A program made the position numbers and the translations under genes. A stretch of 27,782 bases of DNA from a virus: positions 1 to 27,782 of IMG/VR virus record IMGVR_UViG_3300043775_000771; one strand, 5' to 3'. Positions 20,198 through 27,782 of this stretch are shown one piece after another; position 1 is the stretch's first letter, and every line of letters starts with the position of its first letter. The notes beneath the pieces were generated by a model. The model saw only the letters and a list, made by a program, of their open reading frames with translations, was not told the DNA's origin and ran no database searches.

Positions 20198-21595
20198 TCA
20201 GGCAAGCTTAAGAGCCACGACCGGGCCAGCTTCGGTGGTTGAGCCGAGCGAGTGGCATACGATATCGAGCCTTTGAACAGCCCTGAATGCGGTAGCATCC
20301 TGTTCGAAGTAGCGCTGGTCGCTGGACGCAATCTGCATGTCGGACTTGACCGCCATGATTCCAGCCAGCGACAGGTCGCCAACGTAGGCAGCGATGGTTC
20401 CAGTGGTGGGGGCAGCCGTCATCTTGAGCACCCAGACCACAGGCAGGCCAAGGAACGTGTTGGGCGTGCCCTGGGCGAGGTTCGCAGCCGTGTTGCCGCC
20501 CGACAGGGCACCGATGGTGCCGCTGCCAGCCGTGCCGCTCGACAGCATCATCCGCTGCACGCTGTTGTGATACACGCTGGGGTGCATGTACCACGCCGAG
20601 GTGCCGATGGCGTAGCGGGGAAGCTTCGCCAGAGCACCGAGGTAGTCGTCAATGTCCAGGGCCGCAATCGACGTGTTGCCGGTGGCTGCCGTTGCAATCG
20701 ACGCGGTGTGCGTGCCGTCATCAATCTGCACGAGGCCACGGATGCCGCCGTAGGTGCTGGTGCCGGTGCCGTTGAACGCGGCATCGTCAATCGCACCCGA
20801 CAGCGAGGTGGCGTATTCCTGGGCAAGCCACGACGCAACCGAAATCGCGTTGTCGGCTAGGAGCTCGTTGCTCACCTTCGTGGCACACGCCAGCTTCTTG
20901 GCAACCAGCTGCACCATCGTCGCGGTCGGGTCGCTCGTCGTGATGGTGCTATTTTCTCCCAACCAATACGAGGTCACGCCCGTCAATCTGCGCGGGACGA
21001 GAAGGGTATCGCTCGACATGGTGACGTTCTGGAAAACATTCATTGCCACGCCGAAGCGCTCAACCAACCTCACGATCGTATTGCTGAAATCCTCAAACAC
21101 GAGGGCACCGCCGAGGCTGTTCACCTGGCCGCCCATGTCGCGGTACTCAGCGCCGAGGTGGTCCGAGCACCACTGCCGGGCGTTCCGGTCACCGAAGTGA
21201 GCCTTCAGCCACTGGCCGCAGCGGTGGGCCATTTCGGGCGACTCAAAGATGCCGGGCTTGTAGCCACGGGTCGAAATGGGCTCGATGCGGGTCTTCACGT
21301 CGGTTGTCTCCACGGGTGCAGCGCGGTGCAGAACCTTGAGCAGTTCAGCCTTGCGGGCCTCAGCGGCCTCGCTCTTGGCAATGGCGGCCTTGATCCGCTC
21401 AGCCTTGGCCAGCAGTGCGTCGTACTTGGCCTGGCGGGCCTCGACGGCCTCGACGGCGGATCGCTCGCCCTCAACGGGCATGCCATCGGCGTTCTCTACA
21501 GCCTCGTCAGCAGCAACCTCTTCATCGAGCATGCCGAGCTCAGCGAGAGTGGCGGCGAGTTCGTCGAGAAGTTCTTTGACCTTGCTGGCGGCCAT
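20198..21595 (-). CDS. HK97-fold major capsid protein
   Basis: The 465-residue product starts MAASKVKELLDELAATLAEL with a helical delta/scaffold domain (about 1-105, coiled coil with KLxxAxRIKAAI-like repeats, RQAKYDALLAKAERIKAAIA) that the prohead protease is expected to remove. The capsid domain follows: GGALVFEDFSNTIVRLVERF, LVPRRLTGVTSYWLGENSTI, LACATKVSNELLADNAISVA, GIRGLVQIDDGTH, SAWYMHPSVYHNSVQRMMLS and FLGLPVVWVLKMTAAPTTGT, all in the order of HK97 capsids. The ATG at 21595 is chosen because AGGAG lies eight nt upstream; an in-frame GTG at 21637 is farther into the leader. It is the shell protein of the phage head. Confidence 0.93.
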   Translation of the reverse strand: MAASKVKELLDELAATLAELGMLDEEVAADEAVENADGMPVEGERSAVEAVEARQAKYDALLAKAERIKAAIAKSEAAEARKAELLKVLHRAAPVETTDVKTRIEPISTRGYKPGIFESPEMAHRCGQWLKAHFGDRNARQWCSDHLGAEYRDMGGQVNSLGGALVFEDFSNTIVRLVERFGVAMNVFQNVTMSSDTLLVPRRLTGVTSYWLGENSTITTSDPTATMVQLVAKKLACATKVSNELLADNAISVASWLAQEYATSLSGAIDDAAFNGTGTSTYGGIRGLVQIDDGTHTASIATAATGNTSIAALDIDDYLGALAKLPRYAIGTSAWYMHPSVYHNSVQRMMLSSGTAGSGTIGALSGGNTAANLAQGTPNTFLGLPVVWVLKMTAAPTTGTIAAYVGDLSLAGIMAVKSDMQIASSDQRYFEQDATAFRAVQRLDIVCHSLGSTTEAGPVVALKLA

Positions 21596-21683
21596 GTGTG
21601 TGGCTCCTGTGTGCGGTAGGTGGTGACCTATTCGCACGGTAGAGCCTTGGCTGGCACTCCTTGCAGAATGCGTGCTGCGAGTA

Positions 21684-21701
21684 GTTACCTAGTTAGGTAA
21701 C
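21684..21701. promoter_or_regulatory. 18-bp palindrome before the capsid gene (GTTACCTA-GT-TAGGTAAC)
   Basis: Eight-base perfect arms around a two-base centre overlap the stop of the zinc-ribbon gene and lie about 90 bp upstream of the capsid start. The loop is too small for a terminator, so a protein-binding site or a cruciform-prone leader element is more likely. The remaining leader 21596-21683 shows no recognised promoter. Confidence 0.6.
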
Positions 21702-21865
21702 GAGCGCCGGCGAATCTCGCACGACTTCACGCACTGCTTCGCAGTGTGCCGGCAGTTCGGGCACCGCAGATATCGCGTGCAGACGTTCGCCTTTTCCACA
21801 GACGCATACACGCCAAGACGTGCAGAGCGGCAGTGGCCGCAAACATCACCCGACTTTGTGGCCAT
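21689..21865 (-). CDS. 58-residue zinc-ribbon protein between protease and capsid
   Basis: This short gene begins at ATG 21865 (GAGG five nt upstream) and overlaps the protease end by 20 nt. Its product, MATKSGDVCGHCRSARLGVY... then CTRYLRCPNCRHTAKQCVKS, has CGHC at residues 9-12 and CPNC at 37-40, the spacing of a zinc ribbon, with further Cys at 31, 46 and 50. The family 'CxxC..(r)......r.rrCp.C....' is widespread in small phage proteins that bind nucleic acid. It lies in a spot where HK97-like phages usually have no gene between protease and capsid. Confidence 0.7.
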   Translation of the reverse strand: MATKSGDVCGHCRSARLGVYASVEKANVCTRYLRCPNCRHTAKQCVKSCEIRRRSLPN

Positions 21866-22481
21866 GCTGCCTCAAAAACCTACGAATCGCCTTCTCAGAC
21901 TTCGCATCCCGTCGAAGTTCCGGCAGCTTCAGCGCCGGTCGGTGCGATTGTAGAAACCGCTCATAGCTGCGAACCGCCACGCCCGTAGTGGCCTGCTCAT
22001 ACGCTGGCGTCAGGACTGGGCTAACGTCATAGACGCCCTCCACGGAAATCACGCTACGCAGGGCCGTGCCATCTTCGTCCTTGTCCCACGACTCCTCGCC
22101 AATGACGAATGCGAATGAACTTCCCCACACGTCACCTCGAGCGATCAGCGTGGAAAGATCCCGGCCCAACTGCGTGTCTGGCACCTCGACGCTGTACCGC
22201 ATGCCCTCGTCATCGGTGTCCACCGTCAACGTGCCGCTGCGTGTTGAGCCCAGCACGTAGTTGGGGTCATGGTTCCACAGGGCCACGACCGGGTGCGACT
22301 GCTCTTTGAGAGCGCGGGTAAACGCCCCCGGCATGATCTGCTCGCGGAACGTGCCCAGCATCGTGCTGCGGACGTTGTACTTGGCCGCATAGCCACCGAT
22401 ATACGCCTTGCCGGCTTCTCGGGTTTCCATCGTCAGCGGCAGGGCAACGCAGCGGCGTTCAATGTTGTCCATGTGGCTCAC
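21846..22481 (-). CDS. HK97-type prohead protease (Peptidase U35/S78)
   Basis: The 211-residue product has the family motifs: GGYAAKYNVRST, EQIMPGAFTRAL, VVALWNHDPNYVLGSTRSGT (catalytic His71), a DTQLGRDLSTLIARGDVWGS block ending SFAF (catalytic Ser122), and VISVEGVYDVSPVLTPAYEQ with an acidic residue at 148 (third catalytic member). It cuts the capsid delta domain and itself during head maturation. GTG 22481 overlaps the portal stop (GTGA); an ATG nine nt later is an alternative. The region is followed directly by the zinc-ribbon gene. Confidence 0.92.
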   Translation of the reverse strand: MSHMDNIERRCVALPLTMETREAGKAYIGGYAAKYNVRSTMLGTFREQIMPGAFTRALKEQSHPVVALWNHDPNYVLGSTRSGTLTVDTDDEGMRYSVEVPDTQLGRDLSTLIARGDVWGSSFAFVIGEESWDKDEDGTALRSVISVEGVYDVSPVLTPAYEQATTGVAVRSYERFLQSHRPALKLPELRRDAKSEKAIRRFLRQHGHKVG

Positions 22482-23830
22482 TTCTTTTTGCGTGGTTTGC
22501 GAGAGCGTGGCATCGGGCCAGCGGGCTTGACGGCCTCCTCTGCCGGCGTCGTGCCGTTCAACAGATCGTCCGTGTACGACTGGGGCAGGTTGTCGGCCGG
22601 GGCAGACTCGCCAGCATTACCAACGCTGGCATCGGCCGCGATGCCCTGCATTGTGGTCAAGTTCATCTGCATGTACCGCTGATCGCCCTCTGGGCCAATC
22701 GGGTTCATGTTCAGAACCTCGCGGCACTCGTTGACGCTGTAGATGCCGGTTGTGAGCATCGTTTGCAGCCATGCGCCTTGGGCGGCTAGGTCGCCACGCA
22801 ACAGGCCACGGGTATCAAACTCTGCGAAGTAAATCTCGTCCTGCGTCACCAAGTCGCGGGTGATCGCGGATTCCCAACGGCGGAACCACGGCAACAACGT
22901 CTGCTGCACCAAGTCGATGGCGGCCTGCTCCTGGCTCGCATAGCCAACCTTGGTCTTGTCCTGCACATACGACGGGTCAACGCGGTACGCACGGCATATC
23001 TCAACCGTCTGATACGCCCGCGTCTCAAGAAACTGGCTTGCCTCGTTGCTTGCTTGCACGTCCTTCCAGTGAACTCCCTGCGGCAGCACTGCCGTTCTAT
23101 GAGCCCGGTCAGCGCCCCTGTGAATTCTCTCAAACTGCTCACGCAGCCGCTCGGCAGTTTCAACCGTGATCGGGTTGTCGCTTTCCATCAGCCCCGACAG
23201 CCGGCAGGCGTTGCCGAAGTACGATCCGCCGTGAGCCTCAAGGGCTTGGGCCAGGGCGATAGCGTCACGCGAGAGCGTGATGGGCAGCATTCCAGTCACG
23301 CCGTCTTGGCTCAGCCACCGCAGGTGGAAAATCTGATCCTGCCGGTAGTAAGACTCGGTGCCGTTCTGCTCGCGGTAGCAATAACGCAGCGTGCCGTCCT
23401 CCAGCTGCTTCACCGTCATGCGGCTGGGGTGCAGCGGCCAGAGCTCAGTGACAGCCCCGGCGGAACCGCTGCGGATCTCAGCGTAGGCGTTGCCGTACAG
23501 CAGGCAGTGGGCCGTCAGCATTTCGCGAAACTCAAACGACGTTTGCCAGCCGTTGGGTGCCTGCGAAAGAATCCGATACAGCGGCAGATCGCGGGCACGC
23601 TCTTTGCCGCCCTCTTGCAGACGCCGATACAGGTGTAGCGGAATCGTGGCCACGTTCTCGGCAATCAGCCGCACGCAGGCCAGCACCGCCGAGCACATCA
23701 GCGCCGTTTCAGGCGTGATGCGAACCCCGGCCGGGCCTCGAGCAGGTGACTCGCTCCACCCGTCGCCGTACGAGCCACGCAGATCAATGATGCGGTACGA
23801 CTTCTCGGGCGTCTCGGCGTTGGCGATCAT
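22478..23830 (-). CDS. HK97-family portal protein
   Basis: The 450-residue product has the portal family order: ITPETALMCSAVLACVRLIA then ENVATIPLHLYRRL, HCLLYGNAYAEIRSGSAG, ELWPLHPSRMTVKQLEDGTL, QIFHLRWLSQDGVTGMLPIT, ANEASQFLETRAYQTVEICR-type core (ASNEASQFLETRAYQTVEIC), YVQDKTKVGYASQEQAAIDL and GIYSVNECREVLNMNPIGPE. It forms the dodecameric DNA-entry ring. The ATG at 23830 overlaps the terminase stop by four bases (ATGA) and is preferred to an in-frame upstream start at 23884. The Lys/Arg-rich C-terminus is unstructured. Confidence 0.93.
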   Translation of the reverse strand: MIANAETPEKSYRIIDLRGSYGDGWSESPARGPAGVRITPETALMCSAVLACVRLIAENVATIPLHLYRRLQEGGKERARDLPLYRILSQAPNGWQTSFEFREMLTAHCLLYGNAYAEIRSGSAGAVTELWPLHPSRMTVKQLEDGTLRYCYREQNGTESYYRQDQIFHLRWLSQDGVTGMLPITLSRDAIALAQALEAHGGSYFGNACRLSGLMESDNPITVETAERLREQFERIHRGADRAHRTAVLPQGVHWKDVQASNEASQFLETRAYQTVEICRAYRVDPSYVQDKTKVGYASQEQAAIDLVQQTLLPWFRRWESAITRDLVTQDEIYFAEFDTRGLLRGDLAAQGAWLQTMLTTGIYSVNECREVLNMNPIGPEGDQRYMQMNLTTMQGIAADASVGNAGESAPADNLPQSYTDDLLNGTTPAEEAVKPAGPMPRSRKPRKKK

Positions 23831-25446
23831 ATCGTGTGGATGTCCCAGGTTTGTTCTGGCTTCGGTGCGGTTGCCGTCTGCCACAGGCCAACTGCTTCCA
23901 CGAGTGCCACCATGCCGTCAATGCGTTCGGTGCTCTTGCTCTTGCTCAACTTAATGTCGCCGGCGTGGTTCATCTCAATGGCGACGTTATTGGCCATCCA
24001 TCCGAGAAGTTGGTTATTGGCGTGCCGCAGCTTGCCTCCGAGAACCAACGTCTCCAAGAACTTGGCTGGGCTCGACATTGAGCCGAAGCCCTGCCTAAAG
24101 GCTACGATGTCATAGCCGTCTGCTTGCAGTTGCTGGGCGACGTGTTGGGCATTCCAGGGATCAATTCCCATCTGCCGAATCACGAAACGCTTGCTGATTT
24201 CGTTGATGTCTCTCCGCACGGTGTCGTAGTCGGTGGCATTGCCGTCCGTGAGCCGTAGCAGCGGCCCGTACTCGTTGCGTTCTTTGGCCCAGTCCAGATA
24301 GGGCACCTTATCCCGGTGTGCCCGGCCTTGGGCGTTCTCGGAAGCAGCCCAAAAGAATGGCAGCACGTCAAAGGTGCCATCATCGTCAGGAAAGAGATAC
24401 ACGGCGCAGGTCAGGTCCGTGGTGCTCGACAAGTCCAGTCCAACGTACGCCTGGCGGCCGTCGAGTGGTCGCAACTCGCCGCCGCACGCAGCCCACTTGT
24501 CGGGCAGAATCCATCGCACGTCTGACGCCGTGGCCACGTCAAGCCGATATCTCAAGAAAGAATTGAGTTTTGAAGGACTGTTCTTGGCTTCTAGTGCGTC
24601 TGCCGCAAATGACTCCAGCGTGATGGTGTGCCCCAGCGACGGGTTAGCCTTGTGCCACGTCGCCTCTGCAAAAGGGTCATCGGCTTCGTCGGCCTTGAAC
24701 ACACAGCCGAAGAAGGCCGGGTCTAGCTTTGGGTCTGCCTTGCACCGCTCGGCATACGTTCGCTGTTCCCACCACAGAGCCTTGCGGTCCAACTCCCCGG
24801 CCGTGGTGATGGACAGCAGCAGCGGCTGCCGGCGGGAAGCACCGCCGTACCTGAGCGCGTCCCACAGGCGGCGATCGCGTTGGGCGTGGAGCTCGTCAAA
24901 GAGCAGGGCGTGAATGTTCAGCCCTTCAGCCCGAAACGCATCGGCACTCAGCACCCGGTAAAACGAGTTGCTGGCCCGGTGAATGATCGTCTTCCGCGAG
25001 TCCACCACCTCAAGCACCTTGGACAGGGCAGGCGAAGCCCGCACCATCGCTGCGGCCTCCCTGTAGATGATGCCAGCGGATTCTCGGTCAGTGCATGCCC
25101 CGTAGACTTCGGCCCCTGGCTCCTCGTCGGCCAATAGCATGTACAGGGCGATGCCAGCAAGCAGCGTGCTCTTTCCGTTCTTCTTCGGCACCTCAATGTA
25201 GGCCACTCGGCGCTGCCGCATGCCATCGGGTTTCAGCCTGCCGAAGAGCTCGCGGAAAATGTCGTGCTGCCACGGCAGTAGCGTGAATCGCTCGCCTGCG
25301 TGCTGTCCTTTTGAGTGACGCAGCACACCCTCAAAGAACCGCACCACTCGTCGGTACTTAGCCTCGCCAGCCGGCGAAAGACTAGGCACCTTCTGAGGCA
25401 AAGAACGCTTCAAGATCGTCTTTGGGCGTTTCGGCTTTCGTCCCAA
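23827..25446 (-). CDS. terL: Terminase large subunit
   Basis: The 539-residue product is the packaging ATPase/nuclease: FTLLPWQHDIFRELFG, Walker A-like VPKKNGKSTLLAGIALYMLL (motif at 86-94), Walker B LLFDELHAQ (181-189), the coupling motif LLSITTAGE, and a nuclease domain beginning YVGLDLSSTTDLT (Asp338). It belongs to the HK97-like/YmfN group. The start shown is a TTG that overlaps the small-subunit gene by 65 nt; nearby in-frame GTG codons (such as 25389) are alternatives, so the first about 20 residues are uncertain. It packages DNA together with the small subunit and the HNH protein upstream. Confidence 0.93.
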   Translation of the reverse strand: MGRKPKRPKTILKRSLPQKVPSLSPAGEAKYRRVVRFFEGVLRHSKGQHAGERFTLLPWQHDIFRELFGRLKPDGMRQRRVAYIEVPKKNGKSTLLAGIALYMLLADEEPGAEVYGACTDRESAGIIYREAAAMVRASPALSKVLEVVDSRKTIIHRASNSFYRVLSADAFRAEGLNIHALLFDELHAQRDRRLWDALRYGGASRRQPLLLSITTAGELDRKALWWEQRTYAERCKADPKLDPAFFGCVFKADEADDPFAEATWHKANPSLGHTITLESFAADALEAKNSPSKLNSFLRYRLDVATASDVRWILPDKWAACGGELRPLDGRQAYVGLDLSSTTDLTCAVYLFPDDDGTFDVLPFFWAASENAQGRAHRDKVPYLDWAKERNEYGPLLRLTDGNATDYDTVRRDINEISKRFVIRQMGIDPWNAQHVAQQLQADGYDIVAFRQGFGSMSSPAKFLETLVLGGKLRHANNQLLGWMANNVAIEMNHAGDIKLSKSKSTERIDGMVALVEAVGLWQTATAPKPEQTWDIHTI

Positions 25447-25843
25447 GTCGCACCCTGCTGCTCGGTGTCAGCCCAAAGTCACCCATCAGACTGGCCTGCA
25501 ACACGACGAGCCCGCGATACAGACTGCCGGCGGGATTCGGTTTTACGCCACCGAGATCCGTTTTGATTGTTGGGCCGCTGGCCCTGAGCTCAAGCAGGCA
25601 GGCTTGAGCAGCTGCGTGGACTTCGCACAGCGTGGCCAACGCTTCGCCGTCGCCCGTGGTCAGCACTCCCATACTGGCAAGGATGTCAACGAGTTCGTGC
25701 CACTTGGCCACCGCAATCGGCTCAACGGCCAGGCGTTCCGGCATCGGCGGCGTGCCGGGCGGCGCGGACGGTTCGCGTTTGGCCGGGCCGCGTTGGGTGC
25801 CTTCCAGAATCTTGATGGCGGTTGGTTTCGGTTTTCGGCCCAT
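25382..25843 (-). CDS. terS: Terminase small subunit (P27 family)
   Basis: The 153-residue product starts MGRKPKPTAIKILEGTQRGP, the classical opening of P27-family small terminases, followed by a proline-rich stretch and a helical core (AKWHELVDILASMGVLTTGD, ALATLCEVHAAAQACLLELR, NPAGSLYRGLVVLQASLMGD, FGLTPSSRVRLGT). It recognises the packaging site and positions the large subunit. No strong Shine-Dalgarno is seen before ATG 25843. Gene order HNH-terS-terL is a hallmark of cos-type packaging. Confidence 0.9.
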   Translation of the reverse strand: MGRKPKPTAIKILEGTQRGPAKREPSAPPGTPPMPERLAVEPIAVAKWHELVDILASMGVLTTGDGEALATLCEVHAAAQACLLELRASGPTIKTDLGGVKPNPAGSLYRGLVVLQASLMGDFGLTPSSRVRLGTKAETPKDDLEAFFASEGA

Positions 25844-25920
25844 TGCGATTGGCTTTCAAAAACGGTGTCAGATTTCTGCGGCGCGCACGCATGAGGAAAC
25901 CACGGGGTTTTATAGGGGGC
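25844..25920. promoter_or_regulatory. Gap before terS; candidate cos region
   Basis: This 77-bp gap between the HNH gene and terS is where HNH-assisted cos phages usually place the packaging site. It includes a GC-rich palindromic core TGCGGCGCGCACGCA (TGCG/CGCA arms about GCGCGC, about 25876-25890) and an A/T-rich end. Nothing in sequence alone proves a cos cut. Confidence 0.35.
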
Positions 25921-26256
25921 TCACCCCATACTTTCGACCCGCCCCCGGTCGCCGCGTTCTCGTAGCGTCTTGCGTGCGTGGCACGCGATACAAAGGCATT
26001 GCCCGTTGCCTACGTCGTACCGATCACCGCCTTGGTTAATGGGCGTTACGTGGTCAGCCTGGGCCTCCTTGGGCCCACCGCAAACACGACCACAATCCCT
26101 GCACGTCCAGGCGTCTCGCGTGAGAACAGCCTGACGCCACGCCCTGTGGGCTTTATCGCAGTACCCACGGGCTGCCGCGTTTGGCCTGTTGGACTCGTCA
26201 CGCTTTCGGCGTGCGACCAACCGCAGCGGCCTGTGGATTGGAATACGGTTTGGCAC
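25921..26256 (-). CDS. HNH endonuclease adjacent to terminase
   Basis: The 111-residue product has KAHRAWRQAVLTRDAWTCRD then CGRVCGGPKEAQADHVTPIN, QGGDRYDVGNGQCLCIACHA, the HNH signature: CxxC (Cys pair in TCRDCG), ADHVTPI (Asp-His), Asn in the GNGQ turn, and CxACHxxKT. Such terminase-associated HNH proteins (HK97 gp74 type) act in specific DNA cleavage and packaging with the terminase. GTG 26256 directly follows the upstream stop TAA. Basic N-terminus probably helps DNA binding. Confidence 0.88.
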   Translation of the reverse strand: MPNRIPIHRPLRLVARRKRDESNRPNAAARGYCDKAHRAWRQAVLTRDAWTCRDCGRVCGGPKEAQADHVTPINQGGDRYDVGNGQCLCIACHARKTLRERGDRGRVESMG

Positions 26257-26610
26257 TTAGGACTTCATCACGACCGATACGGTGGCCGTGGCGTTGGTGC
26301 TGGCTGCCACCAGCTTGACGTACGGGAACGCATAGGACGCATCAGGCAGAGCGTACGCCGTGCGATTTACGGTGCTCGGGGCCAAGGTAATAGCCGCGAC
26401 TGAACCACTGGAGTCGTACAACTGGCAGAACGAGCCGGTATCCGTGTCATTGCCCCACACGTTAATAGTGGCCGCGTTGGTGGTGATGGTGGGCAGCTGA
26501 ACAATGGCACCCGCCATATCTTCCATGCGCAACGTCGTGCAGGTGCTCGTGGCCGTCGTGACGGTGGCCGTGACTACCCGGAAGTTCCGCTTGATTTTCA
26601 CCTGGCTCAT
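26257..26610 (-). CDS. Hypothetical structural-type protein
   Basis: The 117-residue product starts MSQVKIKRNFRVVTATVTTA with GAGGAG six nt before ATG 26610. It is Thr/Ala/Ser/Val-rich and beta-patterned (AGAIVQLPTITTNAATINVW, SYAFPYVKLVAASTNATATV), as in small phage fibre or decoration proteins. It lies between the tail-fibre-like genes and the HNH gene. No family is recognised. Confidence 0.6.
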   Translation of the reverse strand: MSQVKIKRNFRVVTATVTTATSTCTTLRMEDMAGAIVQLPTITTNAATINVWGNDTDTGSFCQLYDSSGSVAAITLAPSTVNRTAYALPDASYAFPYVKLVAASTNATATVSVVMKS

Positions 26611-26680
26611 GATCGCTCCTCAGTGTGTGGCTCGGGTCGTGCCCGAATCGTGGCCTCTGCCGTTACTGTACGGGAATCTG

Positions 26681-26695
26681 CTGCAACTCTTGCAG
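26681..26695 (-). terminator. Short hairpin between two late genes
   Basis: CTGCAA-CTC-TTGCAG forms a 6-bp stem with a 3-nt loop five nt beyond the stop of the 26700-27050 gene. A second stem TCGGG-N5-CCCGA is at about 26628-26645, right before the next gene's ribosome site. No T-run is present, so these are weak attenuators or processing sites at most. Confidence 0.35.
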
Positions 26696-26699
26696 TTCA

Positions 26700-27050
26700 C
26701 TAGCTCACAGGGCTAGGGGACTCCTCTGGCACCAGTTGCGGCACGGCGTCGGTGGCAAACTCAAGGTCAGCCAGCGGCACCACTTCCACACTGGCGAAGT
26801 TCGTCGCGTCCAGGCGTGCGAAGCCCGCCGCGTAGATGCCGACTTCTGCGAGGCACTGCGGCAGGATATCGGCAACGTGGCACCAGCGACCATCGGCCAG
26901 AGCGGCAGGGTACACGGTGCAGCGAGGGTCGCCGTACCAAGCGTGAAAGTTCAGCATCTCCTGAGCCAGCGGCGTGTCGAACACAATCGCCAGCGTCTGG
27001 AGCGTGGCCGTGTCTGGCAGCGGCTGCAATAGGAACTCTAAGAGGGTCAT
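26700..27050 (-). CDS. Hypothetical protein coupled to the LamG-like gene
   Basis: The 116-residue product (MTLLEFLLQPLPDTATLQTL...) contains AWYGDPRCTVYPAALADGRW, DILPQCLAEVGIYAAGF and an acidic Pro/Ser tail. The start overlaps the stop of the LamG-like gene by four bases. It could be a chaperone or receptor-binding partner of the preceding protein, a common arrangement for phage fibre genes, but no domain proves this. Confidence 0.6.
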   Translation of the reverse strand: MTLLEFLLQPLPDTATLQTLAIVFDTPLAQEMLNFHAWYGDPRCTVYPAALADGRWCHVADILPQCLAEVGIYAAGFARLDATNFASVEVVPLADLEFATDAVPQLVPEESPSPVS

Positions 27051-27782
27051 ACTCGCCCCATTGCGGATTGGAAGGCTTGCATGGCGGTGTTGTAGGCAGT
27101 CACCTGAGCGGCTGTCATGCCAGCACCGATGCTGTATGCGGCCATTCGACCGTTGTAATATTCGGTCGGCCCGTTACGGGCGAAGACGAAGAAGGGACTC
27201 GCGCCAGTAGTTTCGGCAGTGTTAACTTCGCTTGTGCCGATAGACACAGCATCGTCGTACAGGGTCAGGAGCGTCGTACTTGTACGGCTTGCCAGAATCA
27301 ATCCGCCGTTTGTGTTGGTACGGTTATTCGCAAACGCGCTGTTTGCCTTGCCAAGTTCAGTCTGTATTCCGTAGTTGGGTGCAGTGGAGCCAAACAACTG
27401 AAGGAACAGGCGATAGCGATCCGTCACGCCGTTAAACAGCACGCCGAGTAGAGTTCTTGCCGACGCAATATCCTGCGTGCCAGTGATGAACGACGATAGG
27501 TGGCAGTTTGCAGCGCCGGGAAGTTGATCGACGTTGAATCCAGTGTTCAGGTACTTCGTCGTCCCATTCCCCGTCAGCCCGCCCGTCGCCCCCGTCTCCG
27601 CGTAGTCGGTGCCGACGCCGACGAAGGCGTTGTTGGTGTCGGTGGCGTTGCCATACTGCGTCCCGCCGAGCGACGGCCCCCGATAGAGCGGCACCAGTGC
27701 GGCGTTGAGGTTTGAGCCGCAGAACAGGTTGAGACGGTAGAAGTGGTCGCGGATGCCAGCCGATGCGATAGCCGAACAGAAC
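27047..27782 (-). CDS. LamG/concanavalin-like tail fibre or structural protein, 5' end beyond window
   Basis: The frame is open up to the right edge, so the N-terminus is missing and the internal GTG at 27694 is not the start. The visible 244 residues read ...GIRDHFYRLNLFCGSNLNAA, LVPLYRGPSLGGTQYGNATD then TGNGTTKYLNTGFN, beta-rich blocks (LASRTSTTLLTLYDDAVSIG, ASPFFVFARNGPTEYYNGRM) and the ending AAYSIGAGMTAAQVTAYNTA followed by MQAFQSAMGR. The end 'G..y.G.i....iG.glt..q....y..m..f...lgR' is the C-terminal signature of LamG-like lectin folds. It is probably a receptor-binding or virion surface protein located upstream of the terminase. Confidence 0.75.
   Translation of the reverse strand, partial: FCSAIASAGIRDHFYRLNLFCGSNLNAALVPLYRGPSLGGTQYGNATDTNNAFVGVGTDYAETGATGGLTGNGTTKYLNTGFNVDQLPGAANCHLSSFITGTQDIASARTLLGVLFNGVTDRYRLFLQLFGSTAPNYGIQTELGKANSAFANNRTNTNGGLILASRTSTTLLTLYDDAVSIGTSEVNTAETTGASPFFVFARNGPTEYYNGRMAAYSIGAGMTAAQVTAYNTAMQAFQSAMGRV

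Noticed and set aside
20252-20860. 202-residue plus-strand frame across the capsid gene
   Set aside because: Mirror of the major capsid coding sequence; Arg/Gly/Val-rich without a domain.
27047-27694. Complete 215-residue gene starting at GTG 27694
   Set aside because: The frame stays open to the window edge and upstream residues look like continuous protein, so the gene is cut by the edge.
1-27782. tRNA, rRNA or insertion sequence
   Set aside because: No cloverleaf-like sequence, rRNA block, or transposase with terminal inverted repeats was recognised on either strand.

Overview
This window is one stretch of a tailed, temperate double-stranded DNA phage of the HK97-capsid, siphovirus type. 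No bacterial housekeeping block is visible, and both ends cut through a gene (an HTH protein at 1, a LamG/tail-fibre-like protein at 27782). The sequence is GC-rich and gene-dense, with many 1-4 nt start/stop overlaps. The style of several proteins (phage DnaN clamp, DUF1376 replication protein, small Cys-rich late proteins, LamG-like protein before the terminase, glycosyltransferase in the head operon) recalls phages and prophages of Planctomycetes. That host assignment is an inference from memory of family style and was not tested.

Nearly everything is read on the minus strand, so biological order runs from high to low coordinates. Late module, 27782 to 8538: LamG-like protein, two small unknowns, an HNH nuclease, terminase small and large subunits, portal, prohead protease, a 58-residue zinc-ribbon protein, major capsid protein, a putative decoration protein, a strong hairpin, a GT-A-like glycosyltransferase, a small protein, head-tail connector, head closure, DUF3168 tail terminator, HK97 gp10-like protein, two tail-tube-like proteins, a G/GT tail chaperone pair with a -1 frameshift site, tape measure, tail-tip or fibre proteins, then a small Zn-finger protein, an HExxH peptidase, a metallophosphoesterase and small nucleotide-metabolism-like genes.

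The only convincing plus-strand gene is a tyrosine integrase (7530-8471). It converges on the late operon across a large hairpin and diverges from a small excisionase/repressor-like HTH gene (7061-7357) across an intergenic region rich in TGTAC motifs. Because integrase sits between the late and early modules rather than at an end, the window looks like the circular or unintegrated form of the phage, or a prophage whose att site is not at the window edge.

Early module, 6975 to 1 (minus strand): small proteins, a Bet/RecT single-strand annealing protein, a winged-helix regulator, a 406-residue protein with an unknown N-terminal region and a C-terminal HNH nuclease, a DUF1376 replication protein with tandem repeats in its linker, a LexA-like HTH, a small membrane peptide, a phage DnaN beta clamp and the start of an HTH gene.

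The strongest non-routine signals are RNA-level controls: an A AAA AAC slippery site with a 7-bp downstream stem in the tail chaperone, a hairpin that displays the Shine-Dalgarno in its tetraloop at a tail-tube gene, a similar arrangement at a candidate 38-residue gene, and a 12-bp UUCG hairpin after the capsid genes. No tRNA, rRNA or CRISPR array was seen.
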